NCBI GenBank assembly: GCA_002917075.1
Contig: NTMA01000121.1
Span: 47,628-111,627 of the forward strand
DNA from: Hawksworthiomyces lignivorus
Taxonomy: Eukaryota; Ascomycota; Sordariomycetes; Ophiostomatales; Ophiostomataceae
Direction: 5' to 3'
DNA: 64,000 nt
The position numbers and the translations under genes are program-made. Below, piece after piece: positions 34,940 through 46,962 of this stretch. Each line of letters starts with the position of its first letter. Position 1 is the first letter of the stretch. The notes beneath the pieces are model-generated. The model was not told where the DNA came from. It was given only the letters and a program-made list of their open reading frames with translations, and did not search any database.

Positions 34940-36504
34940 GCCATTTCCTCTTGCGCAAGTTGTGAGCGGGCGTACGCAGAGCCTGGAGTGCCCCGTGATT
35001 GAAGGCTTGTGTTGCTTTCCTTTGCTGTCGTCCTATATAGTCTCAAGAGTCTATGGAGTACGATATTGGCAATTTTGCGCAACATGCAAGAGAGTGAAAT
35101 TTGTCTCTCCACTTTGGGCACTGCTACACGGAGCACGGTCCGACAGATAAACTACGTAGGAGTCACATCGGCTCCAAGAGGCAAAACTTAAAAAAGAGGC
35201 TATTTTGGTAGGCAAACATGTGTCACCTTCACAAGTGATGCCTTGCGACGAAAAGCGTTGCGGTAAGCCCCAGAGGCGCATCTCGTCCGGTGCCGGAGAA
35301 GCCCACCGCAGCACTGCCATTTCCCAAGAGTCGAATTGTCACGAGAGTTTTGCTGTCGATATGCTTCAAGCATATCGGAGCTTTACGGAGATTTGGCGTG
35401 CAAGTACTTGTGTTTCTAGGTTTTGGCATCGTAGCCAAGCTCCCCAGTTGTGACTGTGATATAAACTAGTCGAAGCCTTTGGAAAGCAAAAAAGGACTTC
35501 GGCAAAATCGCGTTGTCGCAAACATTGGGCGAGGCCGATAAAGAAAAAATGACTCAGCTTTCTCGACACGTTGCGTGAGGAACAGAATTTTACGGAGGTC
35601 GCGTCGACCGAACGTCTCGTGATTTGTGAGCTTCTCAAATTAAGCTTATGCTACAATCACGCGAGAAAGGAGCAAGGAACGCTTTGTCACCCTTTCATCA
35701 GCTCCGGAATTTTAATGACCATCTTGCTTTTGTGCTTCCTTTGCGGGAGGATTAGCTGAAGGGAAAAGGTCATTCGCTCATCGTCATTCATTCTTCCCTC
35801 TGCCCGTTTTCGGCCTGTCCTGTCCCTTAATTCCACGCCCTCTGCGGTGGCTTGGAATATGTGAGCCGACATCTTGGGGTTCGGCTTAATTTAGAAACTC
35901 ACGAGAGGCTCTTAGTCCGCGGTCGAGCAGTTTCTTGGAAGCTGTCATCCATATGGGGGCAAGGTTAAGAAAAAAGGACTTTGACAATTCCGTAGTTTGT
36001 CTCACACGGCGATGCCGCCTTCCGCTGCCTCGCCCGACCTGGAGAAAACAGAAGAAAAAAGAAGAAAAAAAGGCTCCACCTGGCGGCGTGTGACAAGGAA
36101 AAAAGGATCGCCAGAGAGAGGCAGCACAGGCACCGTAGTCGCAATTTTGCTAACATCGTAGATTGAGCGCTTTAGGGAGTCCGAGTGGTTTCCGACAGGG
36201 CTTCGGCTGTGGCCGATTGGGCTGTGAAAAGTACTCGCCTGGAACGAATAGTCTTGCTCTTCTCTTCCCCTTTTCCAGACGCCGCAAACGGCCTACGTAC
36301 AGATGGGTCCTCGCCCCTCACAGACGTCAGCTGTCTATTACTCCATACAGGCCGTTTGGATCTGGAATTGCCTATGTTTTAGCTTTCTTCTGTGGCTATG
36401 CCCGTAAGATACGGGGTAGTGTTGCGCAACCCAGGCGTGCCAGGGATTCAGCTAACGTATAGTTATTACTGTATCCCCCCCCTACTGTGTTTTTGTGGTT
36501 CATG

Positions 36505-36521
36505 GGTCAGTCCGGCTGACC
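36505..36521. repeat. Inverted repeat GGTCAG-N5-CTGACC
   Basis: Perfect 6-bp arms with a 5-nt spacer. A similar element (GTCAGCC-N5-GGCTGAC) lies 1.8 kb downstream. Both sit in gene-free DNA. Confidence 0.6.
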
Positions 36522-38290
36522 AGATTGTTGCCTAGCACCAACGTTAAAGAACCCCGAGATTTGCTCTCTCCACAGCGACACCAAAAAGCTGGGTTCTAGG
36601 TCTAATGATTGCACTTAAAGTAAGCGACCTATGAGGCCTCGCGCCGTAACACGGAGGGCTCTCGTGTTAGTGCCAGTTCCTGTCTCCCCTTCTGAGATCG
36701 TTGAGTCATAGGAGAACAGCAAGATCTGCAAACAGTTTTTTCCCCTTCGCCCAGTTTGCGACAGATCAACATGTGCACAAACGGAAGCCATGATTTTTTG
36801 AGTTTGCACATGGCGAGGCAGCCAACGCCTTTGCCTGCTTGGCGTCCGCTCTGTCTCTAGTTCTGTCGATGAACCTGTGGCGCTCCCCCCTCCCTTGCAG
36901 ACGACAGTCTGCAAGACACCTGGCTATGCCTGAGACGGTTGGCAGTGTCGGCCATTTTGGTTGGCTGTCGAAGACGGCCTCAAGCCTGGTCGAGAGGTAG
37001 CTTGGTCTCGCATTGCCCGGACTACCAGTCATGGCAGCCGAGCATGAACACAACAAAAGAGACGATCAGAGAGCTCGGAAAACCCCATATGACTACGTAA
37101 TTCCATTTTGCGGCGTGTGTTTCTGTTTATCTCGTAAGACACAGGGGCTGTTCTCGTCTCTTGTTGGAGCCACTCGTACATGCCAGTGCAACCCCATATA
37201 CGCGTAAAATACATGTGCGAGGACGTGTTGGAAGAGGAGGGGGAAGCGCTAGACGCTTTTGTCACAGAGCCTGCTCCTCCAGGATTACCGGCTTCGAATC
37301 CGCGCCGTGAATATATTCACAGTTTTTTTTAAGATAGAGAGAGAAACGAGTGAGCTAGGGGGGAGACTGAGTGAGGGGAGGGGGGGGCTTGCAGGTAAAC
37401 GGCACGTCTTACTCGATTTGATGGACCAGAGTTCAGCACTCGTTCCACGGGCTGCTCGCGGGAGTGATTCTGGCACCAAGTCGCCCCAGAATGGCGTTTT
37501 TCTGCCAGTGCTGCTTTTTTGTGCGTTCTTTGCCCGTTCTTTGCCCGTTCTCCGTCTTACTCCGGCGCCTGCTATTTTAGCATAAAGCATGCTGCCAGAG
37601 GGGCGTGAGGGGGTCCTCGATTTGCCTTCAGCGCCGTACTGGTGCAGGTGGAGATGGTCCGAAGCTTCTCGCACTCTCTCTCTCTCACTCTCTCTCACGC
37701 TGCTCATCCCACCTGCTTGCTTTGTTCTGGAAGCGTTCCTCTTTATCCTCTCGTTTCTACCTGCCACGTGAAATACAAAGAGGAGAGGCGCATGCTGCTT
37801 CCAGAAGGTGGGGGGTTTGCGTAGGGAACACCGTTTGGTAGCGCAGAGTAATACAGCATATTAGGTCGGCCGGACGGTGGGATAAGGGAAATACAGCAAA
37901 ATAGATTGGCGGTGACTGATACGACTGCTCCGTACGACTCGTCCGCGCTGCTTACCCAGTGGGTCCCCTCCCCAGGCACTCTATGACATATATACCATCC
38001 AGTAATGCCAGTGGGCCTGTCACTGTGTGCCTTGCTTCTGTCCCTTTCTTCCTTGCTTTGAGCTAGAAAGGCAAGCTCATATTGGATTGTTGTCAAATGC
38101 AATGTACAAACGTGTCTTAGCCGAAGTGGTAATTTGTGCAAATGAGACCCAATATATGAAAATAGTGCAGCATTTTATATACTCACCATCGCAGAAAAGC
38201 CTCCCATGTGCGTATTATTACCCCTCCAAACGAAAATGGCAATGGCGTCTTTTGTGGCCTGCTTTGGTGTCGCTGGGATGGGTGAAGTGG

Positions 38291-38309
38291 GTCAGCCGGA
38301 GTGGCTGAC
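38291..38309. repeat. Inverted repeat GTCAGCC-N5-GGCTGAC
   Basis: Perfect 7-bp arms with a 5-nt spacer, sharing the GTCAG...CTGAC core and spacing with the element at 36505. Confidence 0.6.
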
Positions 38310-41139
38310 GCTTTCTACTCGCTCGCTGTGATGCGTGCAGATATAGATTGTGAGATTGTGTGCGGTTCTGTGAACCGTCGTGAATGTGGTGTGTGTGAAT
38401 CAGAGCTGGAGAGACGTTGTGGGCGATTGCGTATCTGCAAAAGTGTGTGACTACGGCGGGGCGCATTAGACCACGCGTGCACCCTCGAACTTGTGAGGAG
38501 GCTTGGCTTGCCTCTTTACCAATGATAAAGAGACACCAGATGGTTTACACAGCGCTCTAAGCATACATGCTACACAGGCAGCCACTGGCGAATGGCGAGT
38601 CAGGAACAATTGCAATTAATGACTTCCGGACACTTTGGCCCTCTCTGCTCGAAATTTTGGGGGCATGAATGATAGACCCGTTGGTGAAAAAGAAGCATAA
38701 ATGTTCAAGTGTCCAAAATTAGAACTCTGTACCAGAGCAAAAAGGAACAGAAAAAAAAAAAGATTGCCAAAGAGCCAGAAGAGGAGGAGAGATGCGTACG
38801 CACGCAAGAGAAAGGCGACGTCTGCGACGGGGGATGGGTGCGAGTATACTCACATCGACTAGAGGGCCCTGCTGCTTTCGAGACACGAAATCTTGATCGA
38901 CGACGAGGGGGAAGCACACTCTGTTCGATATCGAGGATGCGAGGAGGGGGCACTGCAATTGCTAGTACGTATATCGTTGCGACAGCGAGAGCCACAGATT
39001 CGTTGTCGGACAAAATCCTGTGATTGGTCGCAGCCTTCTCGTACTCGAACATCGCATTCCGTTATTTGTAAGATTTGCTTGTAATCTAGGGACCACCGCA
39101 CATGGCCCTGCTTCGACCCTTGGTTATGCAGAAGAAAAAGCCATTTCATATTTTAGATTGCCATCTCATTTCTGATTTTGTAAGATGCGCTAAGAGAAGC
39201 AGACTCAGCAAAAAGAAATAGGGGCCAGACTTTGCGAGATGTGCGAGCAAAGCTGTCTGATTCCCTTGCACCCTTTTTCTTGCCCGACAAAAAAAAAAGG
39301 AAAAAGAAAACCCCCCTTGTTTTATTTTTATTCTAATCCTTTGTAAGTCAGGCAGGAGCTGAGGTCCAAACGTACGCAGGCTGTGCCCCAGAGTCAGTCT
39401 TTTTATGTTTACAGCCTCCCCCTCTCAATTTACATCTGGCAGTGAGGGGGTAAAGGGGCACCAAACTAGCTTGTGGTCAGCGATGAGACAAGAAGCGGCT
39501 GTGAGGCGGTTAGCCAACATGCCTCCGATGATGTGTGTGTAGGGGCCACGGATGCAGTCACGTCGGCCGCGCAAGGCAACCACGGCACTACTCTACGCTT
39601 AAAATATACCTCGCTCTATCAGACAACGGCTGATACAGGCTCCAAAGCGAGAAAAAGATGCATCCCTTATTCTGCTCAGCAACAGCAGATGTTTCCGCGT
39701 CCTGAGCCAGCAGCAGAAACGATTTGCTTACCGGTGTGCAAGACATTTTGCGCATTTTTCTCTGTACGACTGGGCGTCATGCACCGCTGACCAACTGATC
39801 GAGGCAAGGCCTGACAATCTTCACTTCTCTGCTCTTGTCCTCTTCAGCTTTTTCTTCTTCCTGTCACACCGTTGTTTGTTGTTTTTTTCTTCTCCGCCTT
39901 GTCCGCCTGACCATGGGCACCTAAACGAAGCCCGTTTTGGTCTGTGGAGAAACTTTGGGTCTAAAGAGTGGACGAGAAAGGTAGCAGAGAAGGCGGTGGG
40001 CTGCACACGGGACTGGCTATCAGCTAAAATGGCGATGCAGTGCTTAGCCGGTCCACCACCCGCCAGCCCAGACGGACAAGGGAATTAGAAACAGAAAAAA
40101 GTGGCCATCATTGCGAGATATTGTACGCGCATTGTATAAAAGCCAGAAGCCTCCTCTGAAGGTACATGGTGTTAAAACAGCCAGTGCTGTAGGGGCCGGG
40201 GACCTGCGTCCCAGGTCTGAATTTGTCCGACCCTTTTTGTGAACTGACGACCACAGCACTCGTAGGATATTAGACCGGACCCCAAAGTGAGGACGTGGCA
40301 GACTAGCCTATCATTCCTTGGCTTATTCCTGCAGATGAGGACTGAATACAGTATTCAGCTGCAGATGTGGTGTCAAACAGGCAACCAGGCAACAACAATG
40401 AATCCGTGTGGAGCAGGAAAGAAGGTGATCTAAATTGTATGGGGTATTATTATGGAGCGGATTTATCAGAGGCGACCAAGTGTTGGCCCAGGATACCGGT
40501 AGATCAAGCTAAAGAGAAATGCTGCATTGGCGCCGAAAAAACAAAGGAAGGGAGGAATCCGAATTTGAAAGCAATGGATCCCCGGAGCCATGAGAGCCTG
40601 CTCAGGGCCACGCCTTGACAAGCCGATATGGAGATGATGCATCTCTTGCTCTGGTCAGAATTTTGTTTCTTTTCTTGTCCAGGAGGGTTGCAACGAACGC
40701 CGCAGCTCTTCTCCAGACAAATATATCTTGGCCTGGTCTGTTTGGGGTGAGGCCAGCCGAAGACGAGGAAGAAAATATGTATGCCAGAGAACACCGCCCA
40801 GGACGGAACCTACGACGTAGAAAGACGCATGCAGGAGGAGTCGACTAAGGCTCGACTCTGCGGGAGAAGGGGCGCGCAAACTAATGAGTGCTGGCTTCCA
40901 GTGCATATTGTGTAAGATCCATACACTTCCCTGCGCGTCCTGCCTGTTATATGCGTGTGGGCGGGAGACAGACAGAGAGTAGTGTGTGTGTTGCTTCCGT
41001 GTGGTACGTGCATGCAAGTTGTGTGGCTTGCACGAACCAGTAGTCTTGCATAGCGGCTGGGAAAAGTAAAGTCGCCGGGAGAAAATTAGAGGTCCTGGCT
41101 GCTAAACCAGACAGCCCGGCATCCCACTAAAACTGGTGA

Positions 41140-44100
41140 TTGTCCACTTTTTGCTCCCTCTCCTTTCTCTTCTCTTTTTCCTTTTCGTTTTTCCTCTCTC
41201 TCTCTTTTTTCTTCCTTTCTTCCTCATCGAACAGCAGCCATGTTCGATTCCATGATCTAGAAGAGAAAAAAGCGGCCTTCCGCCCTTTTTTGACTTCGGA
41301 TTACCATAGGTCCTGTTTGATTTTCCATTTCTCGTGATTTCTTCGTCTCTTTCAATTTGTCCATTTCCGATTCTCTTTTCGTTTTGTCGAGATTTCGATA
41401 TCCCGTTTCCTTTTACTCTATCGTAATTTATACCCTATTTCCTTAACCTCTGCCACCGACCTCTTCTTTAGAAAACCGGTGGTTCTTTTCATTTCGCATT
41501 TTCGCAACTACTTTGGCTCTTTTTTTCGGACCTCTCCCTCTGTTCGATTTTGTTCGTCGCGAGGCATTCGCTTGCACCTGCGATAGACTACGAAGTTTGC
41601 AAAGAGAGAAGCATCGAAAACTCAAGTTCCGCCAACACCTGCAGACCGTCCGAGTCGTGTGTTTGTACTGTGTCTCTGGATATTCTTCAACAACAGTCGG
41701 CTCCTCCCTATTGAAACTATATAGCGCTAGAACAAGACGACTCTGTTGTTTTTGATTGCCCTCGCCAACACGAAGCCGTCTTATCAACTGTCTACTACCT
41801 CTCCTACGTGTGCTATTATTTCGGAAGAAACAAAATAGGAAAACAGAACAGGAAAGAAGAAAAAAAAAAACAGCTGTTCTCAGAGGACTACGTTTGTCTT
41901 TAAAAAGGGGAAAAAAAAAGGAATACAAGAAATACGGAAAAGTAGGTTCTATTGACTCCCCTGGCATCTCAACTTTTCCTTGCAAAATTCAGCCTTTCTC
42001 TCGCTCCCATTTCCTCATCCATTATATTCCATTCTCTTTTTCTTTGCGCAACCTTTTCTCTCTCTTTGTCTGTCTTGGTTTCCTCGCATTCTGTCGCTAT
42101 ACTCCCGCTACTTTCGGGCGTCGCCCACTGAACTGGCCACTTATCCTCTACATCGTCCTCCCCTGCAAATTTGCCGCCGCCACCATCCTACAGCGTATCC
42201 CTCCACTCCCCTTTAGTCTATTATTCACGCTTTTCCTGTCTCATTTCCCACTGTCCGTTGCCACCTGGCACGCACAATCCACTGCGCAGCGCACAATGGC
42301 CGTCCTCTCTCTCGGTGACTCCTCCTCTATCGGCGGGCAGGCTCTTGCCTTGCAACACAAGCCAGTCTGGCCTCTCGTTTGCTGAGCGACTCTTTTCTCT
42401 CAACTGTCTCTGTCTCGGATGCGCGCAAAAGTTCCGTTCAGCAAACTGTCGGTCTGTCTGTGTCTCTGTCGTCGACTTGTCGAACAAAGGAAGGAAACAA
42501 CGAATGAGTGCTCATGTGCTTGAGTGTTGTTGAGTAATACAGTCCTCTTTTTTTTCTGTCCTGTCTGTTGCTTTGTATTCGTGTCTCCCCCTCTCCTACC
42601 TCTTTCCCTTTTCGCTCTCGTCTCCTGTGGTTACCTATTTGGGGGCGTTTTCTTCTCAAGTTCTTTCCCAATCCGCCCAGCAGGAAGACGTTTCCGCTCC
42701 ACCTTCTGCCTGTTCATTTTTGTTTGTGCAGTACATGCTGCCTTGCCACATTCCCCACCATTTTCCCTCTGGGCGACACTAAAACATCGCCCCACAGCAA
42801 AGTACCTCGTCATCTCTGACACACACTTGTCCTCCGATTGCACACGCTCCTTCCCCCCTGTTCTTTTTCGTGGCCATTCTTGCCTTCTCTCGCACCTTCT
42901 ACCTTGCCAGTTGGAGCCACCTGGCTCAGCAAAGGAAAAAAGAAAGAGTCACTCGCGCCACCCCCCTCCTTCCCTCTCCCTCCCCCTTTCATCTCCACTT
43001 TTCCTCTTACACAGCACACCCCCCCAGCCATCTCCGTTTGTCCCAGCCCCGACCAAGCAGAGGAGCCAGACAACGCGGCGGCAATAAGCGGGTGGTCCTT
43101 TCTTTCTTCGCCACTGTCTCCTCCTATACCAATTTCTGTCCACTTGGGCGAAAGAGTCATCGCAAAATCCATCACGGGCCAACACGTATACTCACAAATA
43201 CGCTCTTTGCGCGCTCTCTCTTTAGGTTTCCATTTTCGCCCTCTCTCGCCTTCTCGACTCCTCTCTTTCTGCTTGAGCAAGGAAGAAGAAAACAAGAGTC
43301 ATACTCTAGGCCTCCTCGTCCTTCATCTCTTTTCTTTTCTATCGTCCTCTCCGCTCCCTCCTTTTTGTTTTGTTTCTAGTTCTTGCTTCAGCCTCTCCGG
43401 CCTTGTTCGCTTCTCCCCACAGTCCAGCTGTCTTTCTTTGCTTCGCCTCTTTTCTCTTGCTCGTCTGGATCTTGCGCCTGTCTACGATTCTCCTACCTAG
43501 AGTAAAAGATAGCAACAACTTCTTCCGCTCGTAACCGCATTACGCCGTCTGCTGCCTTCCTCCCCCCGGAAATCGCAGACCTCGATCGATCGGACTGTTC
43601 TCACAATCCGGTACCTGCAGCCGTCCTGCATAATCACCCTGCTTCTGGATCCTAGACCTTCTTAATTGCTTGGTCTTCTCGCTCTCCAGCACCCACTCCT
43701 TCATTGTATATTGGATTCACATATTGGCAAAGACATGCGTCTCCAATTAGTTCATCTGTGAACGCTCCTTTTCGTCCGCGTCCACGAAACAACCACGTTA
43801 CCTTCGTACATTGCTCACTGGTCTTTTACTCTATGGTTCTCCTGTTCCGGTCATTATTACTCATAACTGAAGCCTCTCCTCGCCTCTCCCCTCCAGTCAT
43901 ATAGTCGGCTGCCTCATCGCGTCGTCACTTCGTCTACTCCGCTCAACCTTACTCACTACTCCTCTCTCTCTCCCCTCAGTCCTCTTCTTCAGTATATATT
44001 CCTTTTGTCAACAATGATTCTTGCGAGATATCCTCTTGCTCCAGTCGCCCGCCTCGTCTTGTCTGTATTTACCTTTGCCGGTCTGATCATTCGCCAAAAG

Positions 44101-44433
44101 CCCGCTGCAGCCTCCTGCATCTAGCGGTCTCGGAAACTTGACATCTTCATTACCCTTCCCCTACTTCTTTTCCCCCGAGCATCCTCCTCAAGAGCAAGTC
44201 TTTTGAGGCCCGCCCGAAGAAGAGAACTACGAGAAGCGCGAGATTCAGTTTCACGAATGGTCTACGGCTTTAACGGTTAATACTTCTCGACTCGACTTTG
44301 GCAGCGACTGGAGGCTCTCCCCCGCCAATATAATCTATGCGCTACTTCTACTATTTACGACTACTCAACGACACCACCCAAAAGATATCTTCAATTCTTT
44401 CACATTCTCTCTAATTTAGTATAACCCTTCAAG
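41140..44433 (+). promoter_or_regulatory. Very long pyrimidine-rich upstream region or leader of the PCL5-like gene
   Basis: About 3.3 kb of plus strand is dominated by C and T up to the cyclin start codon. Several open frames of 180-220 codons here are explained by the lack of stop-forming purines. TGACTC half-sites, the core bound by Gcn4/CPC1-type bZIP factors, lie at 41953-41958 and 42316-42321. Introns within the leader are possible. How much is transcribed cannot be told from sequence. Confidence 0.45.
44014..44124 (+). CDS. Upstream ORF (36 codons) before the PCL5-like cyclin
   Basis: ATG in the context CAACAATGA opens 36 codons ending in TAG, 310 bp before the cyclin start. The peptide begins MILARYPLAPVARLVL and is hydrophobic. 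Fungal leaders often carry regulatory uORFs; the good start context makes this the best candidate here. Whether it is translated is unknown. Confidence 0.35.
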   Translation: MILARYPLAPVARLVLSVFTFAGLIIRQKPAAASCI

Positions 44434-46962
44434 ATGCAGGGCGTCGACGACGGATATGAATCGTCCCTCGCCCATCTCCACCAACCGCGCCCGTGCCATA
44501 CCAGCACGCTCCCTTACTCCTCTTCTTCTATAGCGTCTTCAGCGTCTGCATCGGCAACGTCCGTTTGGTCTATCGCCGAATCGTCGCAGAGCTCGGATGA
44601 CTCATCCACATTCGACTGCTCTTCATCTGCTTCGTCGCAGACTTCTGTCAGCAGCATTGGCAGCCAAAGCAGCCTCTCTCTGACCGAGCAGAGTGTAGAA
44701 TCGAAACTCGCAGCAGCACGGTCATGGCAGAAGCAACAACAGCTTCAGCAGCTTACGCTGCTGCAGCAGAAGCAGCAGCAGTGTGCAGCGAATGCCCAGC
44801 TTCGTCAGCACCCACGCCGGACCAATGCGGCCCCCGCCGTACTACCCTCGCTCCTTCGGCAGTCTGATCGCAGAACTACCTTTGTCGATCACCTTGTCGG
44901 TAAGTTCTACAGTTTATGGCTGGTTTTTTTTTTTTTTCAGTTATAGCCACATGTTTGTATATCTTTTTTTTCCTGTGCGTTTGTGTGTGTGTGTATGTAC
45001 GTATGCGAGCGTGTGTGGCTTTGCGCGCGTCTATGGCTTTGTGCGATTTTTCTGTTCATCATGCTCAACTTTCCCCTTTCCTTTCTAGATGCGTCCACTC
45101 AGATCGTCCAGGCCATTTGGCCTCTGTCGTCGGTCATTGGACGTGGCGAGAGTGGCAGCGGCGCTGGCAACAGCTGCAATGGTAGCTACCTGCTCCCGCT
45201 GCGCACTTTCATCCAGGAGACGCTGCGCCGATCGCGCGCTAGCTACTCCACGCTGCAGGTTGCGTTGTACTACCTACTCCTGATCAAGCCCCGCCTGCCC
45301 AGCCATAACTTCACTATGGAGCAGCCCAGTGATAGCCACGCCTGCCGCGCGCTGCAATGCGGTCGCCGCATGTTCTTGGCCGCGCTTATTCTTGCGTCAA
45401 AGTACCTGCAGGACCGCAACTACTCGGCCCGTGCCTGGAGCAAGATCTCGGGTCTCAGCACTGCTGAGATCAACCAGAACGAGACCGCTTTCCTGCATGC
45501 CGTCAACTGGCGCCTTCACATCACCAACGAGGTGTACAACCGCTGGACTGAGTGTGTAAATAAATTCAACTCTCCACAGCTGCCTCCTTCGCCCGGCCCT
45601 GCAGTGGCCGAGTGTTTTGAGCGCAAGTGTGAGGAGTTCCGCCTGCTCATCCAGAAGCTATCGCCGTCTCTGGACAACCTGGACGACCTGTGCTCGCCCT
45701 CCAAGCCGATGCTTGTGCGCCGCAGCAGCTCCTGCCAGATGCTCAACGGTGCTCTGTCGCCTGTATCGCTCTGCTCGTCTCTCGAGGAGAGCGCCAGCAG
45801 CCCGCCATCTTCAAACGAGGCCACGCCGGTGGCTAAGCCAAGCTCTGCCATGTCTGGCGTTGTCCCGAGCATTATGGAGCCCAGCCCCGCCACGCCCGCG
45901 CCGTTCACTCCTGGCCGCGCCGCTCCTGCAATGGGCCTTCTGCCTACGCCGAAGCTCACGACGCCTCAGTCCAGTATCTTTGGCACCCCTGTGGCTGCGG
46001 GCACGTCCGCTCAGATTCTCTCTGGCAGCCGCTCGTCCATGTGCTTCGCAGTCGCCCAAGCTTCCACTGCCTGCGCAAACCAATTCCTTGATCGGTGGCC
46101 GCCTGCACTCTCGTCGGTTTCATCGTCCACGTCGCCTCTCGGCTGCGGTCTGACGCGCCGATCCTCTCTGGCTAACTCCGTTTCCACGGCTTCGTCACCC
46201 GAGTCCATGATCTCGGACTCGTCTCTTGTGTCACGGTCGTCTTCCGTATCCTCTGCTTGGTCGCTGATGAACGCGCCGAACGCCCAGCTGTCGAAGCTGG
46301 ACTTTCAGGCGCGGCATCGCTTTGCCAAGCAGCAGTGCAGCGGAAGCGTCCTTCGGGGCAAGGACTTGTTACTGAGACCAACTGTGATTCCTGCTGTCGT
46401 GCCGGAAGACTACGAGGCTGGCGACTGTGGTTCGACCGTCTTTGCTTCGCCCGAGACGATTACCTATACTGGCCCGGTTGGCAAGGATGCCGTTCCCGAA
46501 TTGCCCTTGTCGCTAGGCCGCCGATCGAGCGAGATGGACGCGACTGATGCTGCTCGTGCCTTGGCCGAGCTGCAACAGCAGTATGGCAGCGCCGATCAGC
46601 AGCTGCCAGTACAGAGGCCGAAGACGGGGCTGAAGAGAAGCCGCCCAATGTCAATTGAGAACTCTGTTCTCCAGGACAACGTTCGTGACCTCCTGCGGGG
46701 CAGCCTTGGTACCAGGACTGAGACGAACAGCGGCCTCGAGGCTATGGTGCGCGGACAGAGCACTACCCAGGTTTCTGGGGATCTTGATGCGCACGTCGCT
46801 GCTCGGGCCGCTGCTCTTACGGGCAGCCGCAAGCGGCTCTGCCGCACTGCTACGGTTGGGGCCGTCCCCACTGCAACTTCGTTCCCTTATGGTGTAGATC
46901 TGCAGCATCCTTCCATGAGTGGACTTTGCGGCCCTGGCATGTGGCAGGGAATCCTAAACTAA
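44434..46962 (+). CDS. Pho85-type cyclin, PCL5-like
   Basis: Exons 44434-44899 and 45089-46962 encode 779 residues. The 189-bp intron has a GTAAGT donor, a TCTAG acceptor and a GT-rich interior. A Ser-rich N-terminus and a Gln-rich stretch (about 100-135) lead into RTTFVDHLVDASTQIV across the intron. The cyclin box (about 156-310) includes LPLRTFIQETLRRSR, STLQVALYYLLLIKP, CRALQCGRRMFL, ALILASKYLQDRNYSARAW and INQNETAFLHAVNWRLHIT. This matches proteins annotated as G1/S cyclin Pcl5 in Sordariomycetes. In yeast Pcl5 pairs with Pho85 and triggers Gcn4 degradation; that role here is inferred. The C-terminal 450 residues are Ser/Pro-rich and likely phosphorylated. An unusually long pyrimidine-rich leader precedes it. 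Confidence 0.85.

Larger units (their letters stand above)
33049..41139. other. Gene desert, right
   Basis: Begins with the SUB2 3' flank, where the T-rich stretch to about 33350 is probably UTR and terminator. The rest shows no recognisable coding sequence on either strand, only short ORFs. It contains a 13-bp triplicate at 34901-34939 and two perfect inverted repeats (36505-36521, 38291-38309). Confidence 0.45.

Noticed and set aside
37259..37330. Possible tRNA (GGCTTCGAATCC followed by a T run)
   Set aside because: The arms beside TTCGAAT do not pair and no acceptor stem or A box can be built.
41756..43500. Several 180-220 codon open frames upstream of the cyclin
   Set aside because: The strand is nearly all C and T, which removes stop codons; the translations are Ser/Phe/Leu/Pro runs in all three frames.
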